Below are positions 1 through 11,549 of a stretch of 64,000 nucleotides of DNA, piece by piece. Source of the stretch: Mactra quadrangularis (Eukaryota; Mollusca; Bivalvia; Venerida; Mactridae); contig CM046301.1 in assembly GCA_025267735.1 (NCBI GenBank), positions 57,927,872-57,991,871 on the forward strand, read 5' to 3'. The notes under the pieces are model-generated. The model searched no databases and was not told the origin of the DNA. It saw only the letters and a program-made list of their open reading frames with translations. Position numbers and translations under genes: made by a program. Position 1 is the first letter of the stretch, and every line of letters begins with the position of its first letter.

Positions 1-3
1 CAG

Positions 4-1430
4 CAACAATAAATGTACAAATGTATTGTCCTCAGGAGTCCACTGTCGTCACTAATGCAGCAGAAAAACTACAAAAACAGTTGGAAAAAGTAGACAAAAT
101 GATGCAATTTGCATCGTGTTTAAGCCCTGAATCTGCACAGCCTAATGTTCCACTTCTTATACTCTGTATGAATTCTTCAAGACTTGGTACTGATGCACTA
201 GGTTCTATCAAAGGAATATCTGGTAATATGTTTTTGAATATTTATTTCCTGTTTAATGTGTACATCTAGTAAGGTTTTCATAATTTGTTTATTCTTGTTC
301 AATGTGTGTTATTCAATGCTGGCATGTAGGGTTGCGATGATTCAATTTCTATACATAATTAGTCAATTGTCAGGGGGCGATTCGATTTCAACGTGTGACA
401 AATGATTTTCAATTTTATACCCTTTCTTTGATCCGTCTATTTACGTGAAAGGGTATATGCTGCAGCCCACCTAACCAGACAACATACTGTGAAGGAAATG
501 ATCTAATATAAAGGACTTGCCTCATATATTATATGACCTATAATAATATTGATAAATTCATGAATCCATGCCAGACAAAGAACAGTAATTAAATTGTATA
601 ACTGACCATAGCAATATGACTTAAAGTGTTGAATTGCCACATAATACACTATGCATATCATTACTTTAACATTCTTCTTGACATGCACATGTTACTTGTA
701 TAGTTTGTACCAATTGATTCATGACAGATTTAGTTTCAAAAACTTATCGTTTCTTCTCAGTAAATGTATGCAAATGAGCTAAAATTGTATTGGTTTGTCT
801 CAGGCTGGGCTCAAAGCTCGTATACTCGCAAAATGCGAGTGGATTTGAAAATGTTCGCAAGTTGAAATCGATGCAAAATATTACTGTCTAAACTAATGGG
901 GCTCAAGTCAGCATTGACACGTCAAGATAGATTGGTATTATTGATATAGATTCACACTAAAAATGTTCGATAGTATATTCCACAATAACACCCTTGTTAT
1001 ATTTACAAAAAATGGTACTATGTTGTTTTATACTGCATATAATAATAGAAATTATGTACGCTACTAACATTTTGAGAAAAAATGAAAGTGAGTTTTTCAT
1101 TTTGTGAGTTGAAATAAAATCGACTCGCAAAAATTTGATAAGTCCAATTTTTTGTTAAATTCGAGCCCTGGTCTCAGGTAAATTTTAACAAGCTAATTAG
1201 CATAACCTGTTCTACTTTCAGATTTAAAAAGAACAGCATTGGTGGTGGTTCAATATAAAGAACTTCATGCCCTCTCTTCATCGACAAGTAAACAGATTTT
1301 AATTGAACCAGAGTTCAAAAAGTTGGGTGGCATATTTGATATAGCTTATACCAAAGATCAAGGACTTTATGATTGTGAATTGAACACGCAAGCTGTAACT
1401 GATATCATCTCATTTATCAAACGGTTGTAA
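4..1430 (+). CDS. Gene 0: 3' end of an alpha/beta-domain family protein (partial, two last exons)
   Basis: Two exons are visible: 4-222, behind a CAG acceptor at 1-3, and 1222-1430, ending in TAA; the rest lies left of the window. Both junctions are phase 1, as in genes A and B. The 142 residues are the C-terminal domain of the family: an amphipathic helix (AAEKLQKQLEKVDKM), a hydrophobic strand (VPLLILCMNSSRLGTD), a second strand (ALVVVQYKEL) and the closing motif F-K-K-L-G-G-I-F-D ... G-L-Y-D-C followed by a last helix. The strand/helix order suggests a flavodoxin-like alpha/beta fold (inference); I do not recognise the family. The exons align residue by residue with 10438-11271 and 47122-47910, which is the main evidence that they are real. 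Downstream come a long putative 3' UTR containing a SINE relic and an AATAAA. Confidence 0.8.
805..1170. mobile_element. hAT-like MITE in the last intron of gene 0
   Basis: A 366-bp element with short inverted ends (CTGGGCTC at the left, GAGCCCTG at the right), flanked by a perfect 8-bp duplication GTCTCAGG at 797-804 and 1171-1178. It has no coding capacity. Its interior (ACTCGCAAAAT, CACTCGC and similar words) matches the element at 7686-8113 in opposite orientation. An 8-bp duplication and CAGGGC-type ends are typical of hAT elements; the superfamily call is inference. Confidence 0.75.
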
Positions 1431-1659
1431 TTATTATGGTTGACATGATAGCAACATAATTATACACAGTGTTAATATCTCTCACATAACAGAACATTTA
1501 CTTTGTTTCAAATTCGTAGATCGAACATTATCATTTTGTATATTTAAAGAACGTCATGGGATCTTAAGAATGTAAACAGGTACTTGTTTTTAGTCAAATG
1601 CCTAGCAGTAAAAATATGAAAGATTAGGACAGTGCACAAAATAACTGCTGAACTTTTAA

Positions 1660-1877
1660 TTGGGTTTAACGTCGTATTTAACACATATTTAGATCATATA
1701 TACGACGGCAAGCTGTTCCTACTATAGGTTTCCTGGACATTTTTCTATCACCAGTTCTAACTTACCCTACCACGAGGCCGAAAACTCATGTAATGGGTAT
1801 GACCTACCGCGACCGGGCTCGAACCCGTGATCTCTGGATTTGATGTCAGACATGCTAACCTCTACGCCACGGCCGCG
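1660..1877 (-). mobile_element. tRNA-derived SINE relic, minus strand
   Basis: Read on the minus strand, the 5' end is tRNA-like: GTGGCGTAGAGGTTAG (A-box region) and CGGGTTCGAGCCCG (B box) about 55 nt apart. The body ends in the reverse complement of GGGTTTAACGTCG, the same tail motif as the SINEs at 13777 and 48187. No clear target-site duplication remains. It lies in the presumed 3' UTR or downstream flank of gene 0. Confidence 0.6.
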
Positions 1878-2815
1878 TCATTAGTTTTTATTATCTCTAA
1901 ATCAGCTATAAAATATTTCATGACCTATTTTACCAGTTAAGGATTGTAACCTGACAATCAAATTTCATTTAATTAATTAGAAATGTTTTATGAAAAAAAA
2001 ATACTAAAAACAGACTGGAGAAGTTTATGAAAAAAGCAAAGTTTTCCTCATTATTTGTTGTTGTATATCAGGTGACTATAGACCCTAAACTTGATTTTTC
2101 TTGAAAAGAAACAAGCCATATAATATATGTTTACAATAATTCTCAATATTTCATGTCTCTCCTTTATATATTGACCAATTATGAAAAATAAATCCTGAAT
2201 AAGTTAACATTGGTGATTGGTTTAGTTGCATTCAAACTAACAGATAGCTTGCAGCTAAAAGCTTACTTTTTCAATGATATAACAATGCAAATTTCATGAA
2301 CATTTTAAATGTTATCCTGATAGTCATCCCATTTTGGTTAAGGTTAGAGAAGATGCCATACCATATGTTGTCATTGTATTAGAATAGCCAACCTGGTTGG
2401 TAGTTTGCAACTTGTCTTAACAGTACTATCAAGTACATTGTAATATATGTGTTTGTCTGCTGATGAAATAGCGTTAGAATCAATGTCTGTGACCAGACAT
2501 TCTTTAAAGACCGTTCTCATATGTTAACAAATGAAGTATTTTAAAATGGGGTTTAATCATATTGAGTGAAGCTGGACTGCTTAATATATATAAACTTGCA
2601 CATCTTACGAAGAACAAGTATATTTTGTATGTACTGCACGTCTATGCGAAATATTTTACGCCTTAGTAGTGCTGCCTTACATCATCAAGTTACATGTACT
2701 TTGGTGTTTTATTAAACTTTTGTTTTTGTCATGTTTTATTATGTATTGCCATATTGTTTAAGTATCATTCCTCAATCTTAGTGTATAAGAATAACATACA
2801 ATGTACAAGAAATTG

Positions 2816-2821
2816 AATAAA
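2816..2821 (+). terminator. Candidate polyadenylation signal of gene 0
   Basis: AATAAA followed by a T-rich stretch, about 1.4 kb after the stop of gene 0. A second AATAAA near 4246 is also possible. Neither is proven; transcript ends would decide. Confidence 0.3.
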
Positions 2822-3728
2822 ATATGTACTTTTATTAAAAGTGCTTTATAGTTTTTTTTATTACTCTACCATTAGCAGTGTTTTATCAATCTTTCTAGTG
2901 AAGTATTTGTTACAGTTCAAGATTATATTTCAATTATATATGTCACATGAATATTATAATGATAACCAAGTAGGTAAGGCTTACATATAAGTGACATTGT
3001 CTGGTTCCCAGTCGTACTTTGCCAGGTAAAAGTCATCAAGCAAAGCATGATAATTGCCGCGCCCTATGTAGTGAATTAGGCATTGGATAATTATGTTTTC
3101 AATACACATTTCTCACTACACAAGCTTAAATCAAAGGATCATTGTACAAGAATCACAGTAGATACATTTTTAGTTGTTTGGTTACATTTATGCTAAATAA
3201 AGTATCCCAAATTCTAATGAGACTAACCTACGTTCGAATTGTGTTCAAGTTTGACACGTTTGTGTAAATCGTTCGCTAAATAAACGTGTAATCAGAAAAA
3301 TCGAAATGAAATGACCTACATGTATATAGTATTGGACTCTTACTAAAGTAACTATCGTCAGCAAATGACCATGCAAGATCATGAAAAAGTAATACCTGAA
3401 TAATAACTGAGGAGGCCGCCATGAACACGGCTTGCCTGACCCGATATGGCGATAACGATAGTGGTAAGGGGCAGGTAATCCAGACTAATAAGTGACATTG
3501 TACAAGTTAATTGTTTATAAAATTGTGCATACATAATTTTCAACTGAATCATTTTGCCTGGACATAATTCTAATTTACTACTTATCTATGTTTAAATTAA
3601 TGTAGTATGCAGATTTAAATTTTAATGTATGGCCATGACAACTTTTTTCAAACAATAGAGATTCGTAGCTATTGCATGAAAGTTTGAATGCTGATATAGT
3701 TCTGTAACAAGAATTTTACGCTTTTTTG

Positions 3729-3992
3729 TATTGCGCGTAAAGTTTGACCCCGACCTGACCTTTATGCAAGAGTATTCATTACATTTAATACGAATTTAGT
3801 ATCAATGCTCGATTAAACCGTGGTCGTGAAGATTATGTATTGAAATTTAACACATAAACATACTTATATAATTTTTCAATTGCTGCCGAAGTGTAGAATA
3901 GGCGTGGTACTGATTTTTGTCGGGATATGTGTAGATAATTATTAGATGCAAATGTGAAAGATGATATCGGGGTCAATCTTTACGCACAATAT
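3729..3992. repeat. Inverted-repeat element (MITE-like)
   Basis: The arm around 3730-3753 (GCGCGTAAAGTTTGACCCCG) is matched in inverse orientation near 3968-3991 (CGGGGTCAATCTTTACGCAC) with few mismatches. The spacer is AT-rich and non-coding. I could not fix a target-site duplication. Confidence 0.5.
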
Positions 3993-4324
3993 CGCATTAA
4001 TTTAAGTTAAGAATGATTTGTGCTGTCATTACTCACGTAATCAACATTTATTGTTGAGTACGATGTGCCTCGGTGTTTCCCACTTTAGCTACGCCACTGC
4101 AGTTTTAATACTTAAACAATGTACAAAGTAAAACAATGTACTAGATTATTAAGATAAACTCGATGTACATGTTACAACAATCATACTGTTATATGTAGTT
4201 TATACTAGCTTTAATCAATGTTCTTCTAAACGTAAACCTGATAACAAATAAAGTTGTATATGGTTTTAAAAGTTTTATTCAACTGTTAGTGACGCATACA
4301 TTGATCCCGTCGATTTAAATACCA

Positions 4325-4595
4325 GTGGCGGATGTAGAATTTTTTTCTAGGGGGGTCCAAACCTTCGAACCACAACCACATTATACACTGTTTGCAGAAT
4401 AACGTAACATATTAGTAATTAAATCTACAATAACATAACCATTAGATCTATGTTAAGCATAGAGAAAATAAGCTTCATGCTACTTAAAAATGACTCACAG
4501 TAAAAAAATACACTCACGGACAGGTCCATTTTGAAATTTCAGGGGGGGGGGGCGTCTAGACCCCCCGACCCCCTGCTAGATCCACCCATCCCATG
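4325..4595. mobile_element. Degraded MITE with CAGTGGCGGAT-type ends
   Basis: The left end reads CAGTGGCGGATGTAGAA. The right end (TGCTAGATCCACCC) is its imperfect inverse. G-run and C-run blocks (GGGGGGTCC, GACCCCCCGACC) lie just inside each end. No coding capacity; the ends are too eroded to fix a duplication. Confidence 0.45.
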
Positions 4596-4840
4596 AATAC
4601 GGTACATGTGTACTCTCTGTAGATGAAATGATAATCCATTCCATATCTATGTAAATTAGCGGAGTTAATGTATGCACTACTGACAGTTGAATAAAATTTA
4701 ACAATTTAATGTGTACACGTGTACACATGTATATGTCTTTCGGTATACTAAAATGTGTGTATTTTAAAAAACGATACTATTTTAGCACTTTAAGTAACTT
4801 TGTTAAAGTTACATAAACCGCTTAAGTTTATAACACCTAA

Positions 4841-4922
4841 AACGAAAGTAGGCGGGAGTAACTTCCGTTTTTAAATCGAAAGTAGAAGGGGACTTAACTG
4901 GATCGTTGTGACAAATAAAAAG
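4841..4922 (+). promoter_or_regulatory. Promoter and non-coding first exon of gene A
   Basis: The block shares an ordered set of words with the starts of genes B and C: GAAAGTAGGCGGGAGTAACTTCCG, here split as GAAAGTAGG then CGGGAGTAACTTCCG, then ATCGAAAGTAGAAGG, then TGACAAATAAAAAG and a GTAAGC donor at 4923. ACTTCCG is an ETS-type core. The IRF-like GAAA repeat is degenerate in this copy (GAAAGTAGAAG). The acceptor before the ATG at 6052 suits an intron starting here. The transcription start is inferred from cross-gene conservation only. Confidence 0.6.
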
Positions 4923-6051
4923 GTAAGCTTATTTTTTACATCAAATGTATTATTTTTCCCGCGTTTGTTAGATTTAAAAGGTTAATTATTGCTAGCAAAT
5001 GATCAATATGTTTTAGAGTAACTCTTGGTTTGGATTAAACGTAAATTTTATCTTTAATAGATATATTTGATATTATATGAAACCGAAACTATCGATACGA
5101 ATGATAACAGTGCATGTTCTAAAACAGTCGGCGATTTTTTGAGTAGGATATAGAATGACGATTTTCTATGGTCCAAACTCTACAATGGATCGTCCTAATG
5201 TAACCAATGCAGCAAAGAGGCGTACTTACATTCACACAATTTCCGAAAATAAATAATCGAACTTTTGGAAAATTTGCTTTGAACCTAGAGTGAAGTAACT
5301 ATACGAGTATGCGAGGCGCAAAGAACGTTAAACAGTCTTAAAATATGATGCATTCTTTTTTAAAAATTATCATTTGATACAGAAGTGCTAAATGATTGCT
5401 AGGCGCAATCGCCAACAAAATATGTATTTTTTATCATAATAAATGTCTTACGTTCCCATGGACTGGGAAGAAAAACTAACGTATTTACTAATGTGTTTTA
5501 TACTATTGCAAACGCCGCTATTCAAATGTTTATAATAACCCAAAGTTTACTTAGATATGTTTATGCAATTACTTAGACATGTTAATGTAATTATAGCTTT
5601 TCAAAGTGAAAGTAGATCGAAACCGAAAGTAGAATGAGATGTCAATATTAAAAACAATAGTTTAAGAATTGCAAAAGAATTTGATGTGATCATATAAAAG
5701 CTCCCACCTTTTTGAAAAATTGTACAAATTCTAAACTGGAAAGCATTGTTGTATGTTTCTGCATATATAATTGTGTGTTTTGTCAATAGGTTATATCTGT
5801 CCAGGTTAGGAGAAAATAAGGGAATCTATTTATCTATCTTGATATGTTAACTGTGTCTTTATTTTAAGAAGTTTTCATGTCTGCTTAAAATGAAAATATG
5901 TTCGTATAGTACGTGACTTTAATATTCATCTCGAAGTTATCTCAATATGTTGATTCTATTGGATTGAACATTGGATATGCGAGTGACAAGAAACATAGTA
6001 CGTAATGTAATCAATGGTTTTTATGTCCTTTGAAAGGTTTTATTTCAGACA

Positions 6052-9000
6052 ATGGGTGGATTTATGTCAACTAGAGATTATGAACAGTATCGTGAATATG
6101 ACGATCTAGCCGTACAGTTACAGGTAAATTAATAAACTTGTTACATGGTTCACTGGGAATTCAAATGTCCATGGATTTTGGAAACAGTACAATATTCTAG
6201 TACTGCTATCCAAGCTTTGTATTTGATGGAAAATATCGAACCATTCACCACCCATTTCTCTATTTGAAAAACAGCAAAGCCAATAATAATGAATTGAGTA
6301 TCTCGTTAGTAGCACTAAGTATCATTATATTCTTTTTGCTTTTTTTTGCACTATTCATCTTTTGGTGACAGTATACATGCTATTTTCGTGTAACCATTTG
6401 TTACGATAATTTGAAGGTTCGTTTCTCGTATCGTCGTTGATAATTTAAGCCTTTTGTTAAACGGGACGGAACAATGTACATGTCCTTTGTTTTGATTTGC
6501 CTGAGTTTCTATTTGACAAAACACAAGTGGATACCTTGTTGAACTCTATTTTCAGTGTAGTAGTAACATTCAATACACTTTGTAGTAATTGGCATTGAAG
6601 CTAATTTTATCAATATCTGTCAAGCAACCTTACATTACGCGTCAAGCTGAGATTCCAAGGACTTTGGCCAAATAGTTTGAAGTTGTTAGTATTCCGACCA
6701 TTTTGGTACAATGTACTTATTAAGTTATTCGCTGATGGTTTTGTACGTCTTAAATATACAATATAAACTTGACAAACTCTTCGCGATGTTGTCTGTACGC
6801 TACCAAATGCTCGAACTTACTGGACTGTACATAGTATAATTTATGCAATGTAGAATTGTTTACTCAAACATTTAAGTATCGTCAGATTCATGATTGACTT
6901 AAACTCTTTGGAATTTTAGTTCGACCTACATTATGTATGCTTATTGCATACTCATTGACCTAAACTCCATCAGTATCTCAGTCTTATTCATCATGACATC
7001 ATCTCCTGTGTCAAGAGATTGCATTACAAAATGCAACATAAGAAAATAATATTTCATATATATTTGTGCACATTGCAGACACACTTTGAGGAACATCGTC
7101 ACGATCTAAACACAATTTTTAAAACTGTAAATGCACAGAAAAATATGATGAGTTTACTTGAAAAACTAAATGGTAAGAACATAATTATTTTTTATATATT
7201 ATTACATTTTTAACAAAACTGCCCGAAGCACTGTGTGCCAGTTGACATAGCCTTGTGAACAAGTATATGTATGTATTACTGTCCATGTGTTCGAAATCGA
7301 GTTTTTGAAAATAGAAATATTTTGTTCACCAACAGCTTCGTGCCAGTATAGACGATCATTACTTCTGTGTATCGAGTATGTATTATTCCCATTGTTGTAA
7401 TTATCACTCGACAAAAGTACTCATATTGCTTAACAACATTGGAACAAGCAAACAATTGACCATTCCGAGAGTGACCTTTTTATTTGAATATAACAATACA
7501 TTTTTCCACAACTGTAAGCATGTGCTCTATTGTTAACACCTTGTTTGTGGGACAAAATGTAACTGTAAACATTTGTTAAATATCCTAATAGGTAAGGTCG
7601 TGGAAATGTCCATTGTTATTTGACATCCTGGTTTGAATATTATACTGACGTACCAATATAACTCAAGTTCTTTGTGCATGTTATACAGGACTCGAATTTA
7701 ACGAAAAATTCAACTTGCACATTTTTGCGGGTGGATTTTATTTCTACTCGCAAAATGAAAAGTTTCACTCGCACATTTTTCTAAAAGTTTTAGTAGCATA
7801 CATAGTTACTATTCATACATTAAATTGTATATGAAATATAAAAAAATAGTACTTTATATTTAACTATGGATAGAACGAGGGTGTTATTGTGGGATAGTCT
7901 AAGTATATATCGAACCTGTTTTTACAGTGAATCTTAAACTGGTACTTTTAATCTATGTGGATTTTCAATGCTACTTTGAGCTTCTTTAGTTTAGACATTA
8001 ATATCTTTTACCGATTTCAACTCGCGAAAATGTGCTAGTTAGAATAACAGTCACTCGCAATTTTCAAAATCCACTCGCATTTCAGGAGTATGCGAGCTTA
8101 AATTCGGGCCCTGATGTTATATATTAATAGTGTATAATGTTAATTATATATTTGAAGCTAAAACGCATCATGACTCAGGTGATCATTCGGAACATGTCTA
8201 CAGTGAGGATAACACTTCTTTGAAAGATTTAATGGTAAGATTTTTATTTAACATCTATTTTGAAATGACTTGTGTTCATTATTTTTATACATGTACTGTT
8301 TTTGCATGAGAGCAATTCATTGGATAGTTAATTCAGACTTAATATAGTTTCTAACTACTAGGGGTGTAACAATACGGTAAAACCGTATTGCAATAAGTAT
8401 TGTTTTTGCATCGACAAGCAAAAAATGAATAAATGCACGCGCATCGTCTAAATTTGGTCAAAATTACACATATATTTTTCCAAATGATCTATTTAACAAA
8501 ATGTTTGGTTTACATGTAGTTAGAAAAGTGCAGTTTTCAAAGGACTTTCAAAGATAATTATTAACATTTTAAAGCACATAAAGACTATTTTTAGTTTCAA
8601 ACACAATTTAACATTTATTCAAACATTTAAATTTCGGATTCTGATAAAAACAGTCAGTATCGAACATAGCTAGAAAAATCGGTTCAGAGAAAAACGAACC
8701 GGTTAATAACCGTCAGAATTCGTATTGCAATATTAACCGGTATATCGGTTAACCGTTACACCCCTACTAACTAAGATCACTCGAATCAAGCACCAGTTTA
8801 CTTGGTAAACATACAAAAACATTTGATATCGAATTCAGTAACTCGGACAGGCTGTTTCGTTATTCACCAACATAGTATCATCTTACAAACTAAATATTAC
8901 ATGTGCAATCAACATGTTTAATGGCTATAATGTGAACTTGTGTATCCGTTTCTACCAGTTAGAATTTTTAGAATTTCTATTTTACACAGGAAATACAACA

Positions 9001-11271
9001 GAGGCAACTAAAATTTGCTGAAAGTAGTTTTGAAAACATTAAAAGTACATTGGCTTATGCAATAGATGGCCTAATAGGAAAAAGGACCCCTTCATCTGCA
9101 TTTGTTAATCTTAAGAAGGAACTTCAAAGTTATAAAGCTCACGAGAATAAAGAGAATAAGGCTGCCCATGCTGGGACATCTCATAGCGCTGGTTATACTA
9201 CAGAGAAAACTGAACATCTGCAAGACCAAGTAAATGTAATCAAGCATGAAATTGGTTCCATTAAGGAATGGTGTACGATGGCTAATCCTGAATACAAATC
9301 TTCACTTGTACATGAAAAGAATCAACGTATCACTCGCCTAGAACACGAGCTTAAACTTGAAAAAGAATCAATTGAAAAACTAAAACGTGAGAATTCGAAA
9401 CTTGGTGAGAGACTGTATGAAAGTCAGCACTGTCTTGAGCAAATGAAGCGTCGAGAAAATGAACAAATGCGTAGAAGAAATGAAGTAAAACCAAAATACC
9501 ATAAGAGACGAAGTGGTATGTGTTTTTGTCCATATACGCTTCTGTACAAAGCATAGGGTACAATATACAATAAGATACAATATCTTCATATAAATGTCTT
9601 CATATAAATCTGTTGGAAGTTCCTTTTCTCCTTTGTTTGGTTTCTTTGTTTGGTTTAATGCTGTAGCAACACATTATATTTAGATCATATCACGGCGGTC
9701 AGTCAATCTAATCACCTTTCCCGAAAAGACAAAATCTCTACATGTTGCTGTTAATCAGTCAGTGACGAGGCGCATACCTACGCCTACGTCAGTGTCTGAC
9801 CCCTGTCATGCATGAGTTAGAAATGGTGGTAGGAAGGAGAATTCCGTAGAAATTATTTCATGACCTAGTCTTATAAAATAAGGTTTAATCGATTCTACGG
9901 TTCCTCAATCAGTAGACATGTTCGCTTGTACATCGTTATACATTTTAAAGATAAAACTACTGACTATTTCAGAGCTACAATAATTATTACAGTCTTCAGT
10001 AATTGATCGTTTGTATTATTGGTAGTAACATACATGATATTTAGATTGCCCTCTTTGTCTAGGGTCACGTTTCATTGTTAAGGTCTACCATTTCAAATAG
10101 ATATGTGACGTCCTAACCGAAAATAACTTTTTTGTTGTTTTACGTATTCTGAATCTACATGAATTCAAAGACACTTTGAGAAAATTTCAGCTGATTCTGA
10201 CAAATATTGCCGAAATTACAGCGCTTCAAAGTGTACAGGTATAGCGATTAAAATTATGTGCATTTTGAACAATTTGACCAAGTTCCTGTACATTATTGAT
10301 GGTTTACATATCATGTAGACGGTGATTATTATTGAGTGATATTGTTTATTAGAAAAATGAATTCCAAGTAACAAGATTTTGTTTGCCATTAGTTTAAGTC
10401 ATCTATTTATATAAAAGATGCTAATCATATTTTACAGTCAATCTACAACTTTACCATCAACGTAATGATGATTCTATGAGGATCATTGTAGATGGGGTTG
10501 ATAATATAGTAAAACAACGACTGTATCAAGTTGGAATAGATGCAACAATCGAGCATTGCAACGCAGTTGACAAACTAAAGACTGACGTTCCTATTCTAGT
10601 TCTGTGTATATTTGCTTCAAGACTTGGAACTGATTGTTCTGCTGCTATGACTGGGATATCAAGTATTAGTATTTATCATGTTGCTGTCTTTTTATGTGAA
10701 ACATACGTTTTGCGAAGGCTTTTTTAATTTAAGATCACAAGTCATATTTCATAAGTAAGAGTCAGTTTTTATTAGTTCCGTACTTTGGACTATGTGTCAA
10801 GGCGTTATGTGTGTGTGATGGTATATAAAATACAGTAAAATTCTTCTTTATAAAATACTTGTTTATTGCAAGATCATGGGATTTTTCACAATTTTTAAGT
10901 CTAATGCCTAACTTGGGCAGACAAAAAGTCCTGATATGAAGACCATTCCAATATTAATACATGTAATATTGGTTTTGACGGTCCTAAACTTACTTGATTA
11001 TACGCCGTACCGTTTGCCATGTCATTATCAATCATCTTTCCATGTTTAAATTTCAGATCAACATCAAGCGTCGCTTCTGATATTTCATCACAAAGATAAT
11101 GCAACTCCTGTTCAAAAAAGTAGTCGTCAATTAACTACATCAGAATTCAAAGAGCTTGGTGGTATATTTGACTTATTGTTTACAAAAGGAAAAGGAATAT
11201 ATGAGTGTGATTTCAATACTGATGCGTTTAATAGTATTATTGAATATATTACCAGCAAATGTGGTACATAA
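6052..11271 (+). CDS. Gene A: complete compact family member, 402 aa, six coding exons
   Basis: Exons: 6052-6123, 7079-7172, 8158-8234, 8990-9515, 10438-10662 and 11057-11271 (TAA). All have AG/GT borders and matching phases (0,1,0,1,1). The start is MGGFMSTRD, an N-myristoylation-like context (Gly2, Ser6), behind the same CAG-ACA-ATG acceptor as gene B. Residues 25-55 are a helical module (T-H-F-E-E-H-R-H-D-L ... A-Q). Residues 57-81 are an acidic linker ending LKDLM. Residues 82-256 are mostly coiled coil (LEHELKLEKESIEKLKRENS) with a basic tail (KPKYHKRRSG). Residues 257-402 are the alpha/beta domain: VPILVLCIFASRLGTD, ASLLIFHHK, LGGIFD and GIYECDFN. No transmembrane segment or signal peptide is seen, so the protein is probably cytosolic or membrane-tethered by lipid. 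The function is unknown. MITEs sit in introns 2 and 3. Confidence 0.85.
7686..8113. mobile_element. hAT-like MITE in intron of gene A
   Basis: A 428-bp element with ends CAGGACTCGAATTTAA and its inverse AATTCGGGCCCTG, flanked by a perfect 8-bp duplication ATGTTATA (7678-7685 and 8114-8121). It belongs to the family of 805-1170. Its right end lies only about 44 bp before the exon at 8158. Confidence 0.8.
8359..8766. mobile_element. hAT-like MITE with TAGGGGTGTAAC ends
   Basis: A 408-bp element with inverted ends TAGGGGTGTAACAATACGG and CGGTTAACCGTTACACCCCTA. The flanks carry an 8-bp near-duplication, CTAACTAC (8351-8358) and CTAACTAA (8767-8774). Non-coding; it lies in the intron between the exons at 8158 and 8990. 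Confidence 0.75.
9650..9905 (-). mobile_element. Decayed tRNA-SINE, minus strand
   Basis: Shares with the intact SINE at 13777 the words GGTTTAATGC, GTAGCAACACATT, CGGCGGTCAGTCAA and GGTGGTAGGAAGGAGA in the same order. The tRNA-like end is eroded (GGTTCCTCAATCAGTAGAC). It lies in an intron of gene A. Confidence 0.6.
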
Positions 11272-11385
11272 GTTATGTAAGATGCCCAGAGGTGTCAGAA
11301 AAGGATATAGACAAAACAGTACACATTTTAGATGAACATGTAATTGTAAACAATGATGCAATGATGGTGTTTGTTAATAATTATA

Positions 11386-11546
11386 GGTTATTATACAGTT
11401 TACTGTACAATACGGAAATATATTTGGACGAGTACACAGCTTGAAAAGACATATTGGACGAGCCGATAGGCGAGTCCAATATGACTTTTCAAGCTGTGTA
11501 CGAGTCTAGATATAAGCCGTATTGTACAGTAAACTGTATAATAACC
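11386..11546. repeat. Near-perfect 161-bp palindrome after the gene A stop
   Basis: Arms of about 70 nt (GGTTATTATACAGTTTACTG at the left, its complement at the right) flank a short loop near 11460-11470. The palindrome starts 115 bp after the stop codon, so any longer transcript of gene A would contain a strong hairpin. The words TTGGACGAG and CAATACGGAAATATAT recur at 12655-12680, linking it to the element at 11550-12735. Confidence 0.75.
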
Positions 11547-11549
11547 TTT

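Larger units (their letters stand above)
2822..4840. other. Intergenic region between gene 0 and gene A
   Basis: No supported exon. It holds an inverted-repeat element near 3729-3992 and a degraded MITE at 4325-4595. A GC-richer stretch near 3410-3475 is not explained by anything I recognise. Confidence 0.5.

Noticed and set aside
1801..1876. tRNA gene on the minus strand
   Set aside because: A B box is present, but the element extends into the SINE tail GGGTTTAACG, and the acceptor stem is not convincing.
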